The notes: generated by a model from the letters alone, not told the origin. DNA of 64,000 nucleotides from Labia minor (GCA_963082975.1 OY720346.1:51535759-51599758), one strand, 5' to 3'; counted from the stretch's first letter, positions 21,870 through 34,453 are shown. Numbers and translations: made by a program.

Positions 21870-23020
21870 CGTATTATTATTAGAAATATTATTTTATTTA
21901 TTAAAAAGAATTTCAATACTATCGTATTAATGGGACAAATTGTATAAGTAAACAAATTATATAGGTAAATTTTATTCAGCATAGATCGTCACTCGCTTGA
22001 AAATAAAAAAAAATAAATTAAATTCGAATAGTAAGCATTAGATTAGTAAGCAAAATAAATAAATAAAGTATGAACAAATTGATAATTAATATTCATGATA
22101 ATAATTGATAAATTAAGCTATTTTTCTTGATTCTTTAAAATGTTATGATTTTTTTTTTCATTTCTTTTTTCAAACCGGATATTTGAACGCGCTAATAATC
22201 TCAATGACCATTATTATCCCCCCTATTATAGATAAATATAAAGATTATGTATAGTCAACGTTTTTTTTTCACGCTTTACTGAATCTGATTATGTTTTACA
22301 ATAAATTATCTTGGTCCCGGGTTTCTTATATGTAAATAAATATATATATGTATATATGTATATGTACCTATGTATTAATATTTAAGTATAAATATAACTA
22401 ACAACCCTAATAGAACATTATATCAAACTTTCTCGCTTTAGTGCCTCCCCCCTTCTACCTTACCACAAACACCATTAATATATTTCAACAGGAATCTGAT
22501 AAGTGCTCTTTTAAATGGCAATCCATTATAATAAATATTTTGTTAAATGATTCGGCTATCAATTGTTTTTTAAACAAGACTATTTTTCATTTTGACCATT
22601 TTTCTACTTCTCTTTCTAATGTCAAATACAATATATATATATTTAGTAGAAGATATGTAGGATAGGAGGGTGTTGGAGTGTGTTTGAAAAAAAATTTCAT
22701 TGGTTTGGATGAGTCAAAAAAAAAACATTGAAGATCATTTGATTTATCGTCTGTGTAGATAAATCAAAAGCAATAAAAGTAAATCAAAGGCAAAATAGTT
22801 TTGGCATGTTTAAAAAAAAATAGAAAAGAAATAACAAATATCTACAAAATTCTCTATTAATTAGTAATTATAGCTGACAGTTGGATTTGTTGTTTTATTA
22901 TTATTTATTCTCTATCCCCCTTTAAATAATAATAATATAATTATTATTATTATTATTAGTAGTAGATTATTTTGATCAAGACAACCGATTTAATTAAATA
23001 AATGAATATAAAGTAAGTGT
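21870..23020. other. AT-rich sequence, nothing recognised
   Basis: Only simple repeats: (TA)n near 22340 and ATT/ATA triplet runs near 22925-22965. The short open frame at 22441-22665 has no domain and low-complexity composition. Confidence 0.5.
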
Positions 23021-23604
23021 ACCAGTAGTTGACAGGGTTCTAGTAGTTGACACTTGTACATTTAATATCCGATAATCAGACTTCTATCTGTCTAAACATT
23101 TTTAAATGCGGGCTATATAAAAGTAATTCCTTTTCTATTGATTGTAAATATAAAACGACACAACAGTTAATTTTTATAGAATCGATTTTTTAGTATTGAC
23201 TTCAATATCAAATATTATTAATTAAATGTCCATATTACCCAGAAGATAATACTATAAGATATTAACATTAAGTGAAAGAATATTTGGCATTAGGGTCATG
23301 CCAAGTAGTGGGTACTCAGAATATGTATCTGCACCAGTAGTTGACAGTGAAGTCAATTACTGGTGCAAACGGTGTGTTGTAATAATATCAACTTAAATTT
23401 TATTCAGTTTGTCATACTGTACACAAAAATACTTTATTTTTTACATTATCACTTCAATATCCAGTAGTTGGTATCGGTGTCATCTACTGGAACAAGATGG
23501 TTCCAGTAGTTGACATAATAGCAAAAAGTGAAAAAAATGTGCACTTTAAGGTAAATTTAAATACAAAGGAATGTCTCACTTTTTTAATGAAAACGAATGA
23601 TTGA

Positions 23605-23901
23605 GAAAGAGATACAGAAGATAGAAGTCTGTATGATTTATGGAAAAATATTAACTATTCGATTAATTTAAATTATCAGCCTAATGTTTGTGAAATAGAA
23701 TGTGTAGAGGAAGAACTCAGGATTGAAAAAGATTTTGAAGAAATTGAGGTTAACAATGAGGTTTATACAGCATTTGATATTATTAATAATTCTGAGAATA
23801 ATAATACTATTTTCAACCAAAATAGTGATAGTTTACTGATAAATGCTCAGCCAGATACATCAAAACCAAACATTCCTAGCCCTTTTAGAATAGTATTATA
23901 A
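23605..23901 (+). pseudogene. Relic coding segment, acidic tail ending PSPFR
   Basis: A 98-codon open stretch bounded upstream by a stop, with no ATG near its beginning (ERDTEDRSLYDLWKN). It is acidic and asparagine-rich (CVEEELRIEKDFEEIEVNN) and ends SKPNIPSPFRIVL. Codon choice looks protein-like rather than random. The PSPF ending followed downstream by a lysine-rich stretch resembles the C-terminal tails of pogo/jerky-type transposases. That is my inference; no catalytic domain is present. Confidence 0.4.
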
Positions 23902-23917
23902 ATGGCACCACAACGTT

Positions 23918-24019
23918 AAATTGTTAAAGAAAGTTCGAGCCGAAAAAATAAAACAAAAGAGAACTGCTGCTAGACTAAAAAAGAAGCAGGATGAAAAATT
24001 AAAAATAAATGAAGTATAA
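23918..24019 (+). pseudogene. Lysine-rich C-terminal relic, frame-shifted from previous segment
   Basis: 33 codons reading KLLKKVRAEKIKQKRTAARL then KKKQDEKLKINEV and a stop. It is strongly basic and coiled-coil-like, in a different frame from the acidic segment just upstream, consistent with one broken reading frame. About 100 bp downstream the right-end motifs begin. Confidence 0.4.
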
Positions 24020-24455
24020 AGGAAAAACCCTTTATTTCTTGGAGATAGTATAATCTGTTAACATAATTTTGCAATTAAGTTGTATTTTGAATATTTATAC
24101 ATTTATTTATTAAATAAATAAACAAAGATAAAAATACATTTTTAATTGAGTGTCAATTACTAGTACCATTCCTGTCAAGTGGATAATTTGAATTTTAAGG
24201 GTTTCAATTATTCGTAATTTTAGATGCTAATGATAAAAATATAAAAAAAAAAACAGAAAATAGAATTGGCTTACTTAAATTCTTCATTATTAGTTATAAC
24301 CCAAAACTCAAATTGATATCTGATAAAAAATAGAAAATATCAAATTTTTCTCAAAAATTTGTCCTTCTACTGGTATAATCACCTTAGTAGTTTGAAGAGA
24401 AAACATAATTTCTGACTTTAAAAGTATTGGTGTCAAAGCTCACATTCATTTAAAC

Positions 24456-25020
24456 CAGTGTTTCCCAAATTTTTATCTCGTTTAATATATCTCTATTTTT
24501 TTTTCTTGATCCAGTTTAAGTAAATATAAAATAAATAATAAAACTAGGAGGATTTAATAAATTATATTTTTAATAATTTTACAACAAAATAAAATCATTT
24601 TTATTGCATTAATACATAATAGTCGGGAGAACTAATATTATTTAATAAAACTCCCAATTCCATATTTTATAAATTAATAATTTCATAAATGTTTAATAGG
24701 AATTCCTAACTGTAAAAATTAAAATGACGTTTGACGCTGATGTTTTTTGATAAAGTTTTTGAAATCAGGTCCAAATTTTTATTAATAATAAATTTCACAA
24801 CTTTCGTTTACGATAATTTAGCTAATATAAATCTTATTAAATATTTTATTAAATAAAAATTATTGGAAAATATTATTTTACAAAAAAATGAATCAATCAA
24901 AATAAAAATATAAATATATAAATGTGTAATAAATATAAGTTTAATAAATACTACTACTATGAAGACTAGTACGATCCGAAGGAAATTGTTTGAATTTACT
25001 TTTTTATTTAGTTTTTACAT
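24456..25020 (+). mobile_element. hAT-like non-autonomous element
   Basis: Begins CAGTGTTTCCCAAA, the classic hAT terminal form. The interior (GCTGATGTTTTTTGATAAAG, AATTTTTATTAATAATAAAT, GGAAAATATTATTTTAC) matches 19.2-19.6 kb in opposite orientation. The right end is not clear. No transposase frame remains. Confidence 0.6.
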
Positions 25021-25234
25021 GGAAGATAAATCCTTTATTTTTTATATAGTAATTGAAAGATGGTATATATATACCTCGCTTTGCGTCGCTTCGTTTTGCG
25101 TTTTTTCGAAGTTGCGTCGTTAGATTTTCGAGGTTGCGTTGTTTTAGGTACGAGTCTTTTATTTTTTTGTTTTAATTTTTTTTTTCTCTGGAAGGATATA
25201 CCAGAATGTACATCAGGGTGATATGTTATGTGTA

Positions 25235-25450
25235 AAATTAAGTGGAATGTTAGTGAAAACTTAAATACAATGTGTAACACACAAATCAATATTTAAAAAA
25301 TTTATGTTTACTAATGAAATCATCGCAAATTCTGTAAATAGTATATTTTATAATTTATTATTGTTTATCAATTTTAATTTATTTTTTCATAGACATTAAT
25401 TATATATTGAATTGCTCGTTTCATCTAGAAGTGTAAATTCATATTTTCAG
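25235..25450 (+). repeat. Family H repeat, copy 2
   Basis: Shares several 15-20 bp blocks with 21541-21740 in the same order. Non-coding. It ends where text around AAGCCGACTTTAGGACATCA begins, which is unique in the window. Confidence 0.6.
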
Positions 25451-25606
25451 CAAACATTGGACCAAATTTTTGTGAAAGAAAGCCGACTTTAGGACATCAG
25501 CCACTATGGACTCATCAGACAGTGATTAATTTTAATTGAATACGTTTATTTTTGTTTTTTGTATTTATGTAATAAAATTTTATATTATTTTTGTTTTTAT
25601 AACGTT

Positions 25607-26240
25607 TTTCTCAACTTCACTTGGCGTCTCTCTGTCTGTCTGTTCGCTCTTTTGACAAATTGAAATCGATTTTTCATCTTTAAATTGAGATATACTTTTG
25701 AAAATTTTTATAGATATTTCAATGGATCCCTAGAAGGTATAGAAGAAATATGATTGAATTATAATTAATTAGCGATTTATTACTTTTAGTAACTAACTCC
25801 TTTTTTGTATTGCTCCGATTAATTTTTTTTCAACAGATTTATTTATATTGATTTCAGGATAGATATCATTTTGAACGTATTTAAAATTTTTTTTTTTTAG
25901 TTTTCATTTGATTTCTATGCAAATGACTTTATTTTTCATATGAGTAAATAAAACTAAATGCGCCCAACTTTTTACGTTATATATGAAGCAATTAATCCAT
26001 AAACTTTGTCAGGCTAATAGAAAAATTATTTTATTCTTTTTAATCCATGAGAAAAACGTTATTTTATAAATTTTTTTATATTTATATTATTTAAATGTTT
26101 ACTTTTCTCAATTTTCTTTTTAAAAAGTAGTATTTTCGTAAACTCTTCGATTTTTACATGGTATGCTATAGAAAATCTTAATACATTTTGGGTCGTGTTT
26201 TTTGGATCGTAACCCCGACGCCAAGTGAGGTATTGGTGTA
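25607..26240 (+). mobile_element. Family F element, copy 2 (most complete ends)
   Basis: The left end carries CACTTGGCGTC and the right end its perfect inverse GACGCCAAGTG, 11-bp subterminal repeats. A GTCT microsatellite follows the left one directly. The interior has AAATTGAAATCGATTTTTCA, TCCCTAGAAGGTATAGAAGA and the arm GAAAAACGTTATTTTATAAA. The layout matches families C and E except that no clear terminal hairpin is visible. Confidence 0.62.
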
Positions 26241-26244
26241 TATC

Positions 26245-27690
26245 ATTCTATAGGCATATATATATAAATTTAATATTGATGAAATTTTTATATAAAATCC
26301 AAATGTTTAAATTAAAATTTGTTTCATTTTTTTTAAATTTATTATGTTGTTTTTTTATAAATTAAGTAAATGTTTTTAGCTTGGATCGGGAGAATGTTTA
26401 AAAAAAAACATTTGATAACAGGTAGGAAAAAACACCTTAGACAATAGTTATTAATTATCAAAACGTAAAATTATTAATAATATTATAATTAATGGTTATG
26501 AAAAAGAAAGTGGAAAAATATAATAAATAAAAATACAAATATAAAAATAATAATAAAAAAATATATATTTGTAAATTTTTATTTTTATAATAATGACTTT
26601 TATATAGTTTATTTCTCAGATATAATACGTGGTTAATTAAAGTATTTAAGAATATTTATGAAAATTGATAATATAATATTATTAATAGATTTACATAAAA
26701 TTTATTAAATCAACCTATTGTATCAATTATTTCGCTAATAATTTTAAAATAATATAAACTTTACCTTATTAGATATTTATAGAGCATTATTAATCAATTA
26801 TTTAAATATGGACTACTGAAATGTATTATTGAAAACTTATCTATTTTCAAATTAACTTAAGCTTTATATATACTAATATTTTAAATATTGATCATATTGT
26901 TTGAACATTATAAATCTTTTTATTAAATTTCAATTTTATTTAAAATTAATCTATGAGTTTTATTTTTACTCATATCACAAAAAACAAAAGAATAAAAAAT
27001 AATAGTAAGAATAATAATAATAATAATAATTTTATTACATTCGTGAAACATTTAATATTGCTTGCACCACTTTCCTACTTATAATTTATATTTTATGACT
27101 AAAATATGGAAAAAGTACACAAATTAAATTCTATTTTAAGAATACTAATAACACATTTAACATTGATAAAAGATCCTTAAATATATATTAGGTAAAATAA
27201 TATAAAAAAAAAATATTTTTAATTTATTTATTATTAAAGGTTAATTTATTAAATTATATAACTTAGATTGATAAAATTTCAGTTTATTTTATTTATTTAT
27301 TATGAAGTAGGGAAAATAAATAAATAATTATATTATACCTATATAGTCATATAAACTATTTTATAATATCTAAGTAGATAAAAAAAACTGAAAAACAACA
27401 TTGACGATAATATTAAATTACGAATTTCAAAATAAATAAATAAATTAAATAAATAATATCAAAATGGAAGATGAAATTCCAAAAAAAAAAAAAAAAAATG
27501 ATAATTTAATTAAAGGTTAAAGTTACATAATGTTATTTTTATAGGGATGAAATTAAATGAGGTTGACGAATAATATTGTATAGACATATTAAATAAAGAA
27601 CTTTTAAAATATTTAAAAATGCATAATATTATTAATAATAAAATTAAAAGAACATTGTATTAATTAAATAGATTTAATGTAGATGTCAAT
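26245..27690. other. AT-rich sequence, nothing recognised
   Basis: Extremely AT-rich with AAT and A runs (for example near 27010-27030 and 27480-27500). No repeat family member or plausible frame. Confidence 0.6.
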
Positions 27691-27696
27691 TAATTA

Positions 27697-27739
27697 ATAT
27701 CCATCCAGCCTACATGATCAAAATTGGAAAGCTACATGG
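27697..27739 (+). repeat. SINE family S2, left fragment
   Basis: CATGATCAAAATTGGAAAGC matches the S2 copy at 37360. It stops where the family C copy begins and appears to resume at 29557, so a 1.8-kb block split it. Confidence 0.6.
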
Positions 27740-28348
27740 AATAAGTTGACCTGTGGCCAGGTCCGAACCGACCGACGGTTTGAAATAAATTAATTTCCAG
27801 CTACAGAAACAATTTCAAATAATTTTCATATATCTATTAATGTAATAAAAAACAGATATGGATACATAAATAATAAATATAAATATTTTTAATTTTATTT
27901 TATTTATAATATATATGCAAGACCAGGCTGTGACGTCTTGAGTGGCTGGATGACGTCATATAATTTTAAATCAAGAAAAAACTAATAAATATGATTTTTA
28001 TCGAGGATAAAACCAATACAAAGTGCATGATTCGTGGTGATATATAAAAAAATCTCCTTTGGTGTGAAAATAACCCTTTCCTTCCTATCTTCGATCGCTA
28101 ATACTACCACTTCCGGTTTCCGGAATTGCACCAAAAGTTGATCAATTCATCCCACTGATGCATTAAGTAAATATACCAAATTTCATCAAAATCGGTTGAG
28201 CCGTTCAGGCTGTACACATCTATACGGACGGACAGACGGACGGACGGACAGACGGACAGACATCATGCTAAAAATACTTTTTTCTGTTTAGAAAATGCAT
28301 GATTCGTGGAGATATGTAAAAATCTCCACATGTGAAATTTGGTGTGAA
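27740..28348 (-). mobile_element. Family C element, copy 3, 5' end missing
   Basis: The hairpin end and adjacent subterminal repeat are intact at the left. The microsatellite is present as GACGGACGGACGGACAG. The opposite end stops about 35 bp short, losing the ACCGACCGACG terminus exactly where a family E element starts. Confidence 0.75.
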
Positions 28349-28351
28349 AAA

Positions 28352-28936
28352 AAAGCTGAAGTGCCTCTATTCGACTATTTCGAAAATTTGAATTGAAATT
28401 GATATTCAACATATATTACTTATATTTAAATTAAATTTAATTAATTAAATTATAATTATAATTTAAAATTAATAAATAATATTTATTAATCCAGCACGTG
28501 TTTACCTCTTTGTTGATGACACCACGTCACTTGCTGAATGGCAGTAGAGTTAAAAAATAAATTTCGGTACTTTCAGCGATTCAATCGAGCACAAATTCTA
28601 TATATAGCAGTTTTATACAATTTTCAATCATGTGAAAAACTATCAAGCATATATTTTTATTTTTACGGTCAGTTTAGAGGAAAAAAATAAAAATGTGGTA
28701 GTAAATAGTCCTCTTCTCAAAAGTTGATAGAAAATTACGAATTTTGAATAATGCCCGTGTACCAAATTTCATTATATAATTCAAATCGTTTTTGATTGGC
28801 TACATAAACATACATAGAGACATTTTTCTCAACCTTAGTGAAAATGACTCAGGGACCTTCAAATCGTATAAAAACATCAAAATCTCGACATCGAAAATTT
28901 TCGTGGTCGCAATACTATCTCTGGCGAGATAGTAAA
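28352..28936 (+). mobile_element. Family E element, copy 3
   Basis: Starts with a diverged GTGCCTCTATTCGACTATTT and ends GGCGAGATAGTAAA. The core CGGTACTTTCAGCGATTC and the distal ATCTCGACATCGAAAATTTT are present. The (TG)n tract is reduced. It lies between two family C copies that share one orientation. Confidence 0.76.
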
Positions 28937-29553
28937 TAAGTTGACCTGTGGCCAGGTCCGAACCGACCGACGATTTGAAGTAAATTAATTTCCAGCTACA
29001 GAAACAATTTCAAAAAATTTTAATATATCTATTAATGTAATAAAAAACAGATATGGATATAACATAAATATTTTTAATTTTATTTTATTTATAATATATA
29101 AGACCAGGCTGTGACGTCATGATTGGCTGGATGACGTCATATAATTTTAAATTAAGAAAAAACTAATAAATATGATTTTTCTCGTGGATAAAATCAATAC
29201 AAAGTGGATGTTTCGTGGTGACATGTAAAAAATCTCCTCATGTGAAATTTGGTGTGAAAATAACCCTTCCCTTCCTATCGTCGATCGCTAATACTACCAC
29301 TTTCGGTTTTCGGATTTGCACCAAAAGTTGATCAATTCATTCTACTGATGCATTTAGTAAATATACCAAATTTCATCAATATCCGTTGAGCCGTTCAGGC
29401 TGTACAGATCTATACGGACGGACGGACGGACAGACATCATGCTAAAAATACTTTTTTCTGTTTAGAAAATGCATGATTCGTGGAGATATGTAAAAATCTC
29501 CACATGTGAAATTTGGTGTGAAAACAATACCTTCCTTACTATCGTCGGTCGGT
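28935..29553 (-). mobile_element. Family C element, copy 4, complete
   Basis: Both 11-bp subterminal repeats are present (the distal one as CGTCGGTCGGT at 29543-29553), as are the hairpin GACCTGTGGCCAGGTC and the microsatellite. It directly follows the end of family E copy 3 (TAGTAAATAAGTTGACC). Confidence 0.8.
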
Positions 29554-29556
29554 AAA

Positions 29557-29690
29557 AAGAGTCCTCCTATCAAGAAAATCAAGATAAAGTTTGGGAGGAT
29601 CTGTTAGACTGATCATATAACACCTCTATCCCGTTCAGTTAGAACATTCATAGCATGACCAAAAACCAGAGGTATTTTTTTATAAATCAC
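29557..29690 (+). repeat. SINE family S2, right fragment
   Basis: TCAAGAAAATCAAGATAAAG and ACTGATCATATAACACCT follow the 37.4 kb copy in order, and the end AACCAGAGGTATTTTTTT corresponds to its tail. With 27697-27739 it forms one split SINE. Confidence 0.65.
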
Positions 29691-29699
29691 TTTTGTTCC

Positions 29700-30251
29700 T
29701 TCTGTAGCAATGTTTTTTGAATAGATCAGACGAATGCTATTAACATCTAATGAATGTTTTTTCGAATATTTTCTTAAATAAAAATTAAAAAAACAATTTA
29801 ATTAGTTTTATCCAATAAACTTCACTTCTCGACAAATATATAGAATGGAGTTAAAAAACTAAATAAAAAATAAAATAATTAATATGAAAATTTGTTTTTA
29901 AATATTTAAAAACAATTTTCAATTAATTAATTAATGTATGTGAAATTTATATTTAGAATAAACAAAAAAATATTGTTTATTTAATAGTTATCCCCTTGAC
30001 TTTGACATTGGTAATATAGTAAAAATCTTGAAAGAAAAGTCAATTGGCGAATGACTCCGGAGGGTAAAAGCTACCTGGCTGGACCTGTTGGTTGGTTTTC
30101 TGCTGCATTTCAAGTTAGAATAGAGGGCAGCTGCTTTTGAGGCGAGTTTTATGACAGACAAGTCATTTTATTAAGACCCAGATGGATAAAGGATAGCATA
30201 TGCAATGAGAAGACACCATAAAACATTTAATTCAGCGAATAGTTGTGTTGC

Positions 30252-30287
<36 letters not shown>

Positions 30288-31185
30288 TATTCAGTTGGCA
30301 TAACTAAATTTAGTTAAAAGTAGAAGCGAAAAAGACCAATGCTGCAGTATTATTAATATAATAATAATAGTAGTGGAACTGTTTGTGGTGTCTCTTCATT
30401 AACAAAAATGGAATTAAACAAGGGAAGGTATTATTATTAGTATTATTTAATTTTTAAATTAAAATATCGGGTTTAAAGTTATTTATTTGATTTTTTAGTT
30501 AAAAGGAGGAATAAAAAACTACTGTATATATAATAATAATTATTATATTTAGTAATAATTATAATTTAATCTTTTTTATAGAAGGTGAAGAATTTTATCA
30601 CACACACACAGAGATTATATTATTATAATTTAATATTCAAAATGTAATTATTAATAATATTCAAAGATGTTAAAGTTCGTGTGACAGCAATGTGGCAACA
30701 GTTTAGCTGGGAAACTTGTCCCCATATTCAGTAAAAATAAAAAGAAAAGAAAAAAAGAAAAAATATACATATAAATCAAAATATCAAGAATGTCTGAGAC
30801 TAAATTAGATCTCAATCAAAAAAAATAAATAAATAAAATTACAATCATATTATTTTTATTTTTTTATGTTTTTTTCATTTTAATTAATATTTTCTTTTAA
30901 TTGTAAAAACTTGTGTTTTTGATGATATTAATAATATTTTTTTTTCATTTTTGTATTAAATTTTGTAAAAGGTATCATCTACCAATAAAAGTTACTTCCA
31001 ATAAATGCAAATTCCTTCATTTGAAGCACAGCTTTATTATATCATATACAAATATTAACAAAAACATGATGTCTATATTTTTATGTTTAGAGTATTTAAT
31101 TTATCACATAACTTATTATACTAGCAAAAATTATAAATATACGTATATATATGTATATATATATATATTTGTATTTTTGAAATAT
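29700..31185. other. AT-rich sequence with one GC-richer patch
   Basis: 30040-30240 is non-repetitive and less AT-rich (GGACCTGTTGGTTGGTTTTC region) without a convincing frame. A (TA)n tract lies near 30257-30286, and a short CACACACACA at 30600. Nothing else is recognised. Confidence 0.5.
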
Positions 31186-31189
31186 TAAT

Positions 31190-31665
31190 ATTTATAAAGA
31201 AAAACCGATCTGTATTGGAGAAAAATCAACTATATTATTTTTTTCTTAATTTAAAATAGGGAATTTAAATGACGGCGGCAACTACGTCAGAAAATACGTC
31301 CTTAAGTACAAAATATTATAAATAAGATAAAATTAAAAATATTTATGTTATATCCATATCTGTCTTTCAGTGCATTAATATTACTTTTGAATGATTTGAA
31401 ATTGTTTCAGAACGTTTATTAGTTTTTTCTTAATTTAAAATAGGAAATTTAAATAACATCAGCAACTACGTCAGACAGCGCTTCATTAAATACAAAATAT
31501 TATAAATATAAATCAAATCAAATTACGAAATATATATTATGTTATATCCATAGGCCATACTTTTCTGTGTTTCAATGCATTAATACGTACGTTTAAGGGC
31601 TGTATGTTTTATATTCTTTTAAATTATTTGAATGGCGGCTCGGTGAACAAGGTACTCTATCTTTA
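31190..31665 (+). repeat. Family L repeat, copy 1, internally duplicated
   Basis: The block TTTTTTCTTAATTTAAAATA, GCAACTACGTCAG, TCTTTCAGTGCATTAATA occurs twice in tandem (about 31230-31400 and 31420-31600). The end GGCGGCTCGGTGAACAAGGTA is a diverged family A-type terminus. Confidence 0.58.
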
Positions 31666-31669
31666 TGAT

Positions 31670-33160
31670 GTTACTGAGTTCTAAAGTGCTTGATTGTAGG
31701 TTCTACATTAATTCCAATCAACTTTATCCTAAGCCACCTTCTCTCAACTCTCTCTTTAATTTCTTTTATATTTATACCCGTTTTTGTTCTAACTACTCGT
31801 TTTTTCCTCGTTGGTTTTCCTGTAAACAAAGTCCTCACTTGCCAAATCCATCGAAACATTCACATATTGAGACCATATATGTGTTTGATGATTGATTCTC
31901 TCGCAAATTCATACATCCAGAAAGTTATATGCAACGCCTCACTAATAGTTTTCTAAGTATTCATTTTTTTACTCCTCGACAAAAACTTTATCGCTTAATA
32001 ATAAATAGACATACATTTTGCAACCTTAATTTATTTTCGAAACATTATCCTATATTAATTAATTAATTAATTTTATTTTTATATTTCTAATTTATATTTA
32101 GTACTAATTTTATTAGCTGAACTAATAGTTAATTTGAAGAACAATTACGTATACAACTGAAAGGTCAATGAATATCTAGTAATTTCTCCAATAGAAAGCA
32201 TGTAATTACCCTTAATTGTAAAATCTGTAGTGCAGAAGGAATAATGCTCGTTTCTGTTAATTCTCATATTATCTAACTGATATATAGTTTGTTAATTAGG
32301 GGCAATTGATGATAACGATGATCTTTATTAGGTTTTTAGAATAAAATTTATTTTTTTGATTGAAAGGAATTTAAAAAATTTATTATATTTCTAATGAAAA
32401 ATCTATAAATTGTTTTTTGTTGAATATATTATTTTCACTCATTCTCTTATATTCTTAAAAGGTAACAAATAAAGTCAAGTGAAAGTAACTCTATAAATTT
32501 ATAAATTCTTTTGTCACATAGATATTAATAAATTAAAAATAAATTAATATATTAATATATATAAATATATTATATAAAATCATTAGTAGTTTTACGATCT
32601 TGAAAATAAATAAATATTAGATGTAAGTATGTAATTTGAAAATAATTAATCCAATTTTTATATTTAAATATGGAACCTTATAGAAAAAAAGAGATAATTA
32701 TATATATATTTAATATTTAACAGTCGTAAAAATTTTAATTGAGAATATATCTACTGGATAGTAGTACATATATAATAATAAACAAAAATATGCAATTGCG
32801 TTGCATTCCATTTGAAAAAAAAAATCAAGGAGAAATATAATCCTAGGATATTGTATATTATAAACCTTACTTATATAAAATAAAGAAAAAAGAATATTTT
32901 ACTTTTTTAAGATGGGCAAAATATATAAGTAGGTATATATATTTTTTTTATTTTTAAATTAAATCGAGTATAAATTCGAATATTGATTTTTTTTACTATT
33001 ATTAAATTAATTTACTTATCAACAGAAATTTTGAAATATTTTATTTTTAATTTATTTCAGATAATTCTTTTATTAAAATATCATTATTAACGAATTAAAT
33101 TATATTTATTTTGATTAAAATTAATTTATATTTACATTATATACACATTATAGGTGATTG
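31670..33160. other. AT-rich sequence, no supported gene
   Basis: Overlapping frames on both strands at 31670-31956 are slightly richer in coding-like codons (minus strand RVERRWLRIKL) but match no family I know. The remainder is AT-rich with (TA) tracts. Confidence 0.45.
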
Positions 33161-33164
33161 CATG

Positions 33165-34453
33165 TATTTTGTTTAGCAAAGAAATCTGCTGCCGAAGCCC
33201 ATTAACACTTTTATAAACTTATGGTGAAGCTGCTCGGTCATACCCCAATTGTCGATTTTGGTTTCAAGGATTTAAAACTGGTGATTTTGATAAACATGAC
33301 AAAGGCCTGGAGGACCAAAAAAATTCGAAGATAATGAATTGCAAGACTTATTGGTCGAAAACCCAGCTCAAACTCTCACTACACGAATTAACTGAAAATG
33401 TCATTTCGAACCGTTATAGTTCGAAGGTTCATTGTTTGTCAGACAAAAAAAAAGAAGTTTTTCTGTGGTGTATTGTGAGTGGCGATAAAATGTGGATCTA
33501 GTACGACACTCCCAAGCACGAAAAGTAATGGGTTAGTCCAAGAAAGTCATCACTATCTACACCGAAGCGGAATATTCATGGCTATGACATATGGTGGGGT
33601 CAGCAAGAGGTATGAATAATTGTTGCAAAAAAGACCACAATAGCCAACGCTTGGCCACAAGTTGCAATAGTGTGAAGGATACATTGTTACAGCTTGAATG
33701 GGAAGAGTTGCTGCATCCAGAGTTCTCACCAGACATAGCGCCTTCTGATTACCACTTGTTCAGATAGATGCAGCATAGCGTTCGTTGGAAAACCAACATC
33801 GTTTTTACCGACCGACGACCGACCAAATTTCACATGTGGAGATTTCCACGAATCATGCATTTTCTTAACAGAAAAAAGTATTTTTAGCATGATGTCTGTC
33901 GGTCCGTCCGTATAGATGTGTACAGCTAGAACGGCTAAACGGATTTTGATGAAATTTGGTATATTTACTAAAAACATCAGTCTAATGAATTGATCAACTT
34001 TTGGTGTATATCCGGAAACCGGAAGTGGTAGTATTAGCGATTGACGATAGGAAGGGAAGGGTTATTTTGACACCAAATTTCACATGAGGATATTTTTACA
34101 TATCTCCACGAATCATGGACTTTGTATTGGTTTTATCCTCAGGAAAAATCATCTTCTTTAGTTTTTTCTTAATTTCAAATTATATGACGTCACCCAGCCC
34201 TTCATGATGTCATAACCAGCTACTACTTATATATTATAAATAAAATAAAATTAAAAATATTTATGTTATATCCATATCTGTTTTTTATTGCATTAATAGA
34301 TACATTTAAATTATTTGAAATTAATTTATTTCAAACCGTCGGTCGGTTCTGCACCTGGCCACAGGTCAACTTATTTAGATACGGTATCGCCATGTTGTAA
34401 GATACATGGCTTAAAGTTGTAGAAAATGATAGAAAATATTTTGATTAATATAT
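33165..34453 (+). pseudogene. mariner transposase relic, split by family C
   Basis: Pieces in three frames follow a mauritiana-type mariner transposase: a GFKTGDFDKHDK region, FLWCIVSGDKMWI (the first catalytic D region, VTGDEKW in the family), CGGVSKRYE after the Trp-Trp-Asp block, then EFSPDIAPSDYHLFR (the last catalytic D region). A family C element is inserted after that block. The C-terminus resumes as ENDRKYFD and a stop at about 34450. Multiple frameshifts and stops, a deleted middle and no clear terminal repeats mark an old dead copy. Confidence 0.82.
33807..34375 (+). mobile_element. Family C element, copy 5, inside mariner
   Basis: Starts ACCGACCGACGACCGACC with a small deletion after it. 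It has a short microsatellite and the distal CGTCGGTCGGT and CACCTGGCCACAGGTC hairpin with one mismatch. Mariner coding sequence lies on both sides. Confidence 0.78.

Larger units (their letters stand above)
23022..24183 (+). mobile_element. Degenerate DNA transposon with repeated CCAGTAGTTGACA motifs, possibly pogo-like
   Basis: Putative ends are CCAGTAGTTGACAGGG on the left and, as reverse complement, TCCACTTGACAGG on the right. Both are flanked by TA and both are followed about 15 bp later by a second motif copy (CTAGTAGTTGACACT and CTAGTAATTGACACT). The motif recurs within the first 500 bp in both orientations (about 23333, 23352, 23462, 23480 and 23499), as expected of transposase-binding subterminal repeats. 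The middle encodes an acidic then lysine-rich tail. The 1.16-kb length suggests an internally deleted copy. The pogo link rests on tail character only. Confidence 0.55.

Noticed and set aside
31671..31859. Minus-strand frame with RVERRWLRIKL
   Set aside because: Short, opposed by two plus-strand frames, and no family recognised; not enough to call a gene.
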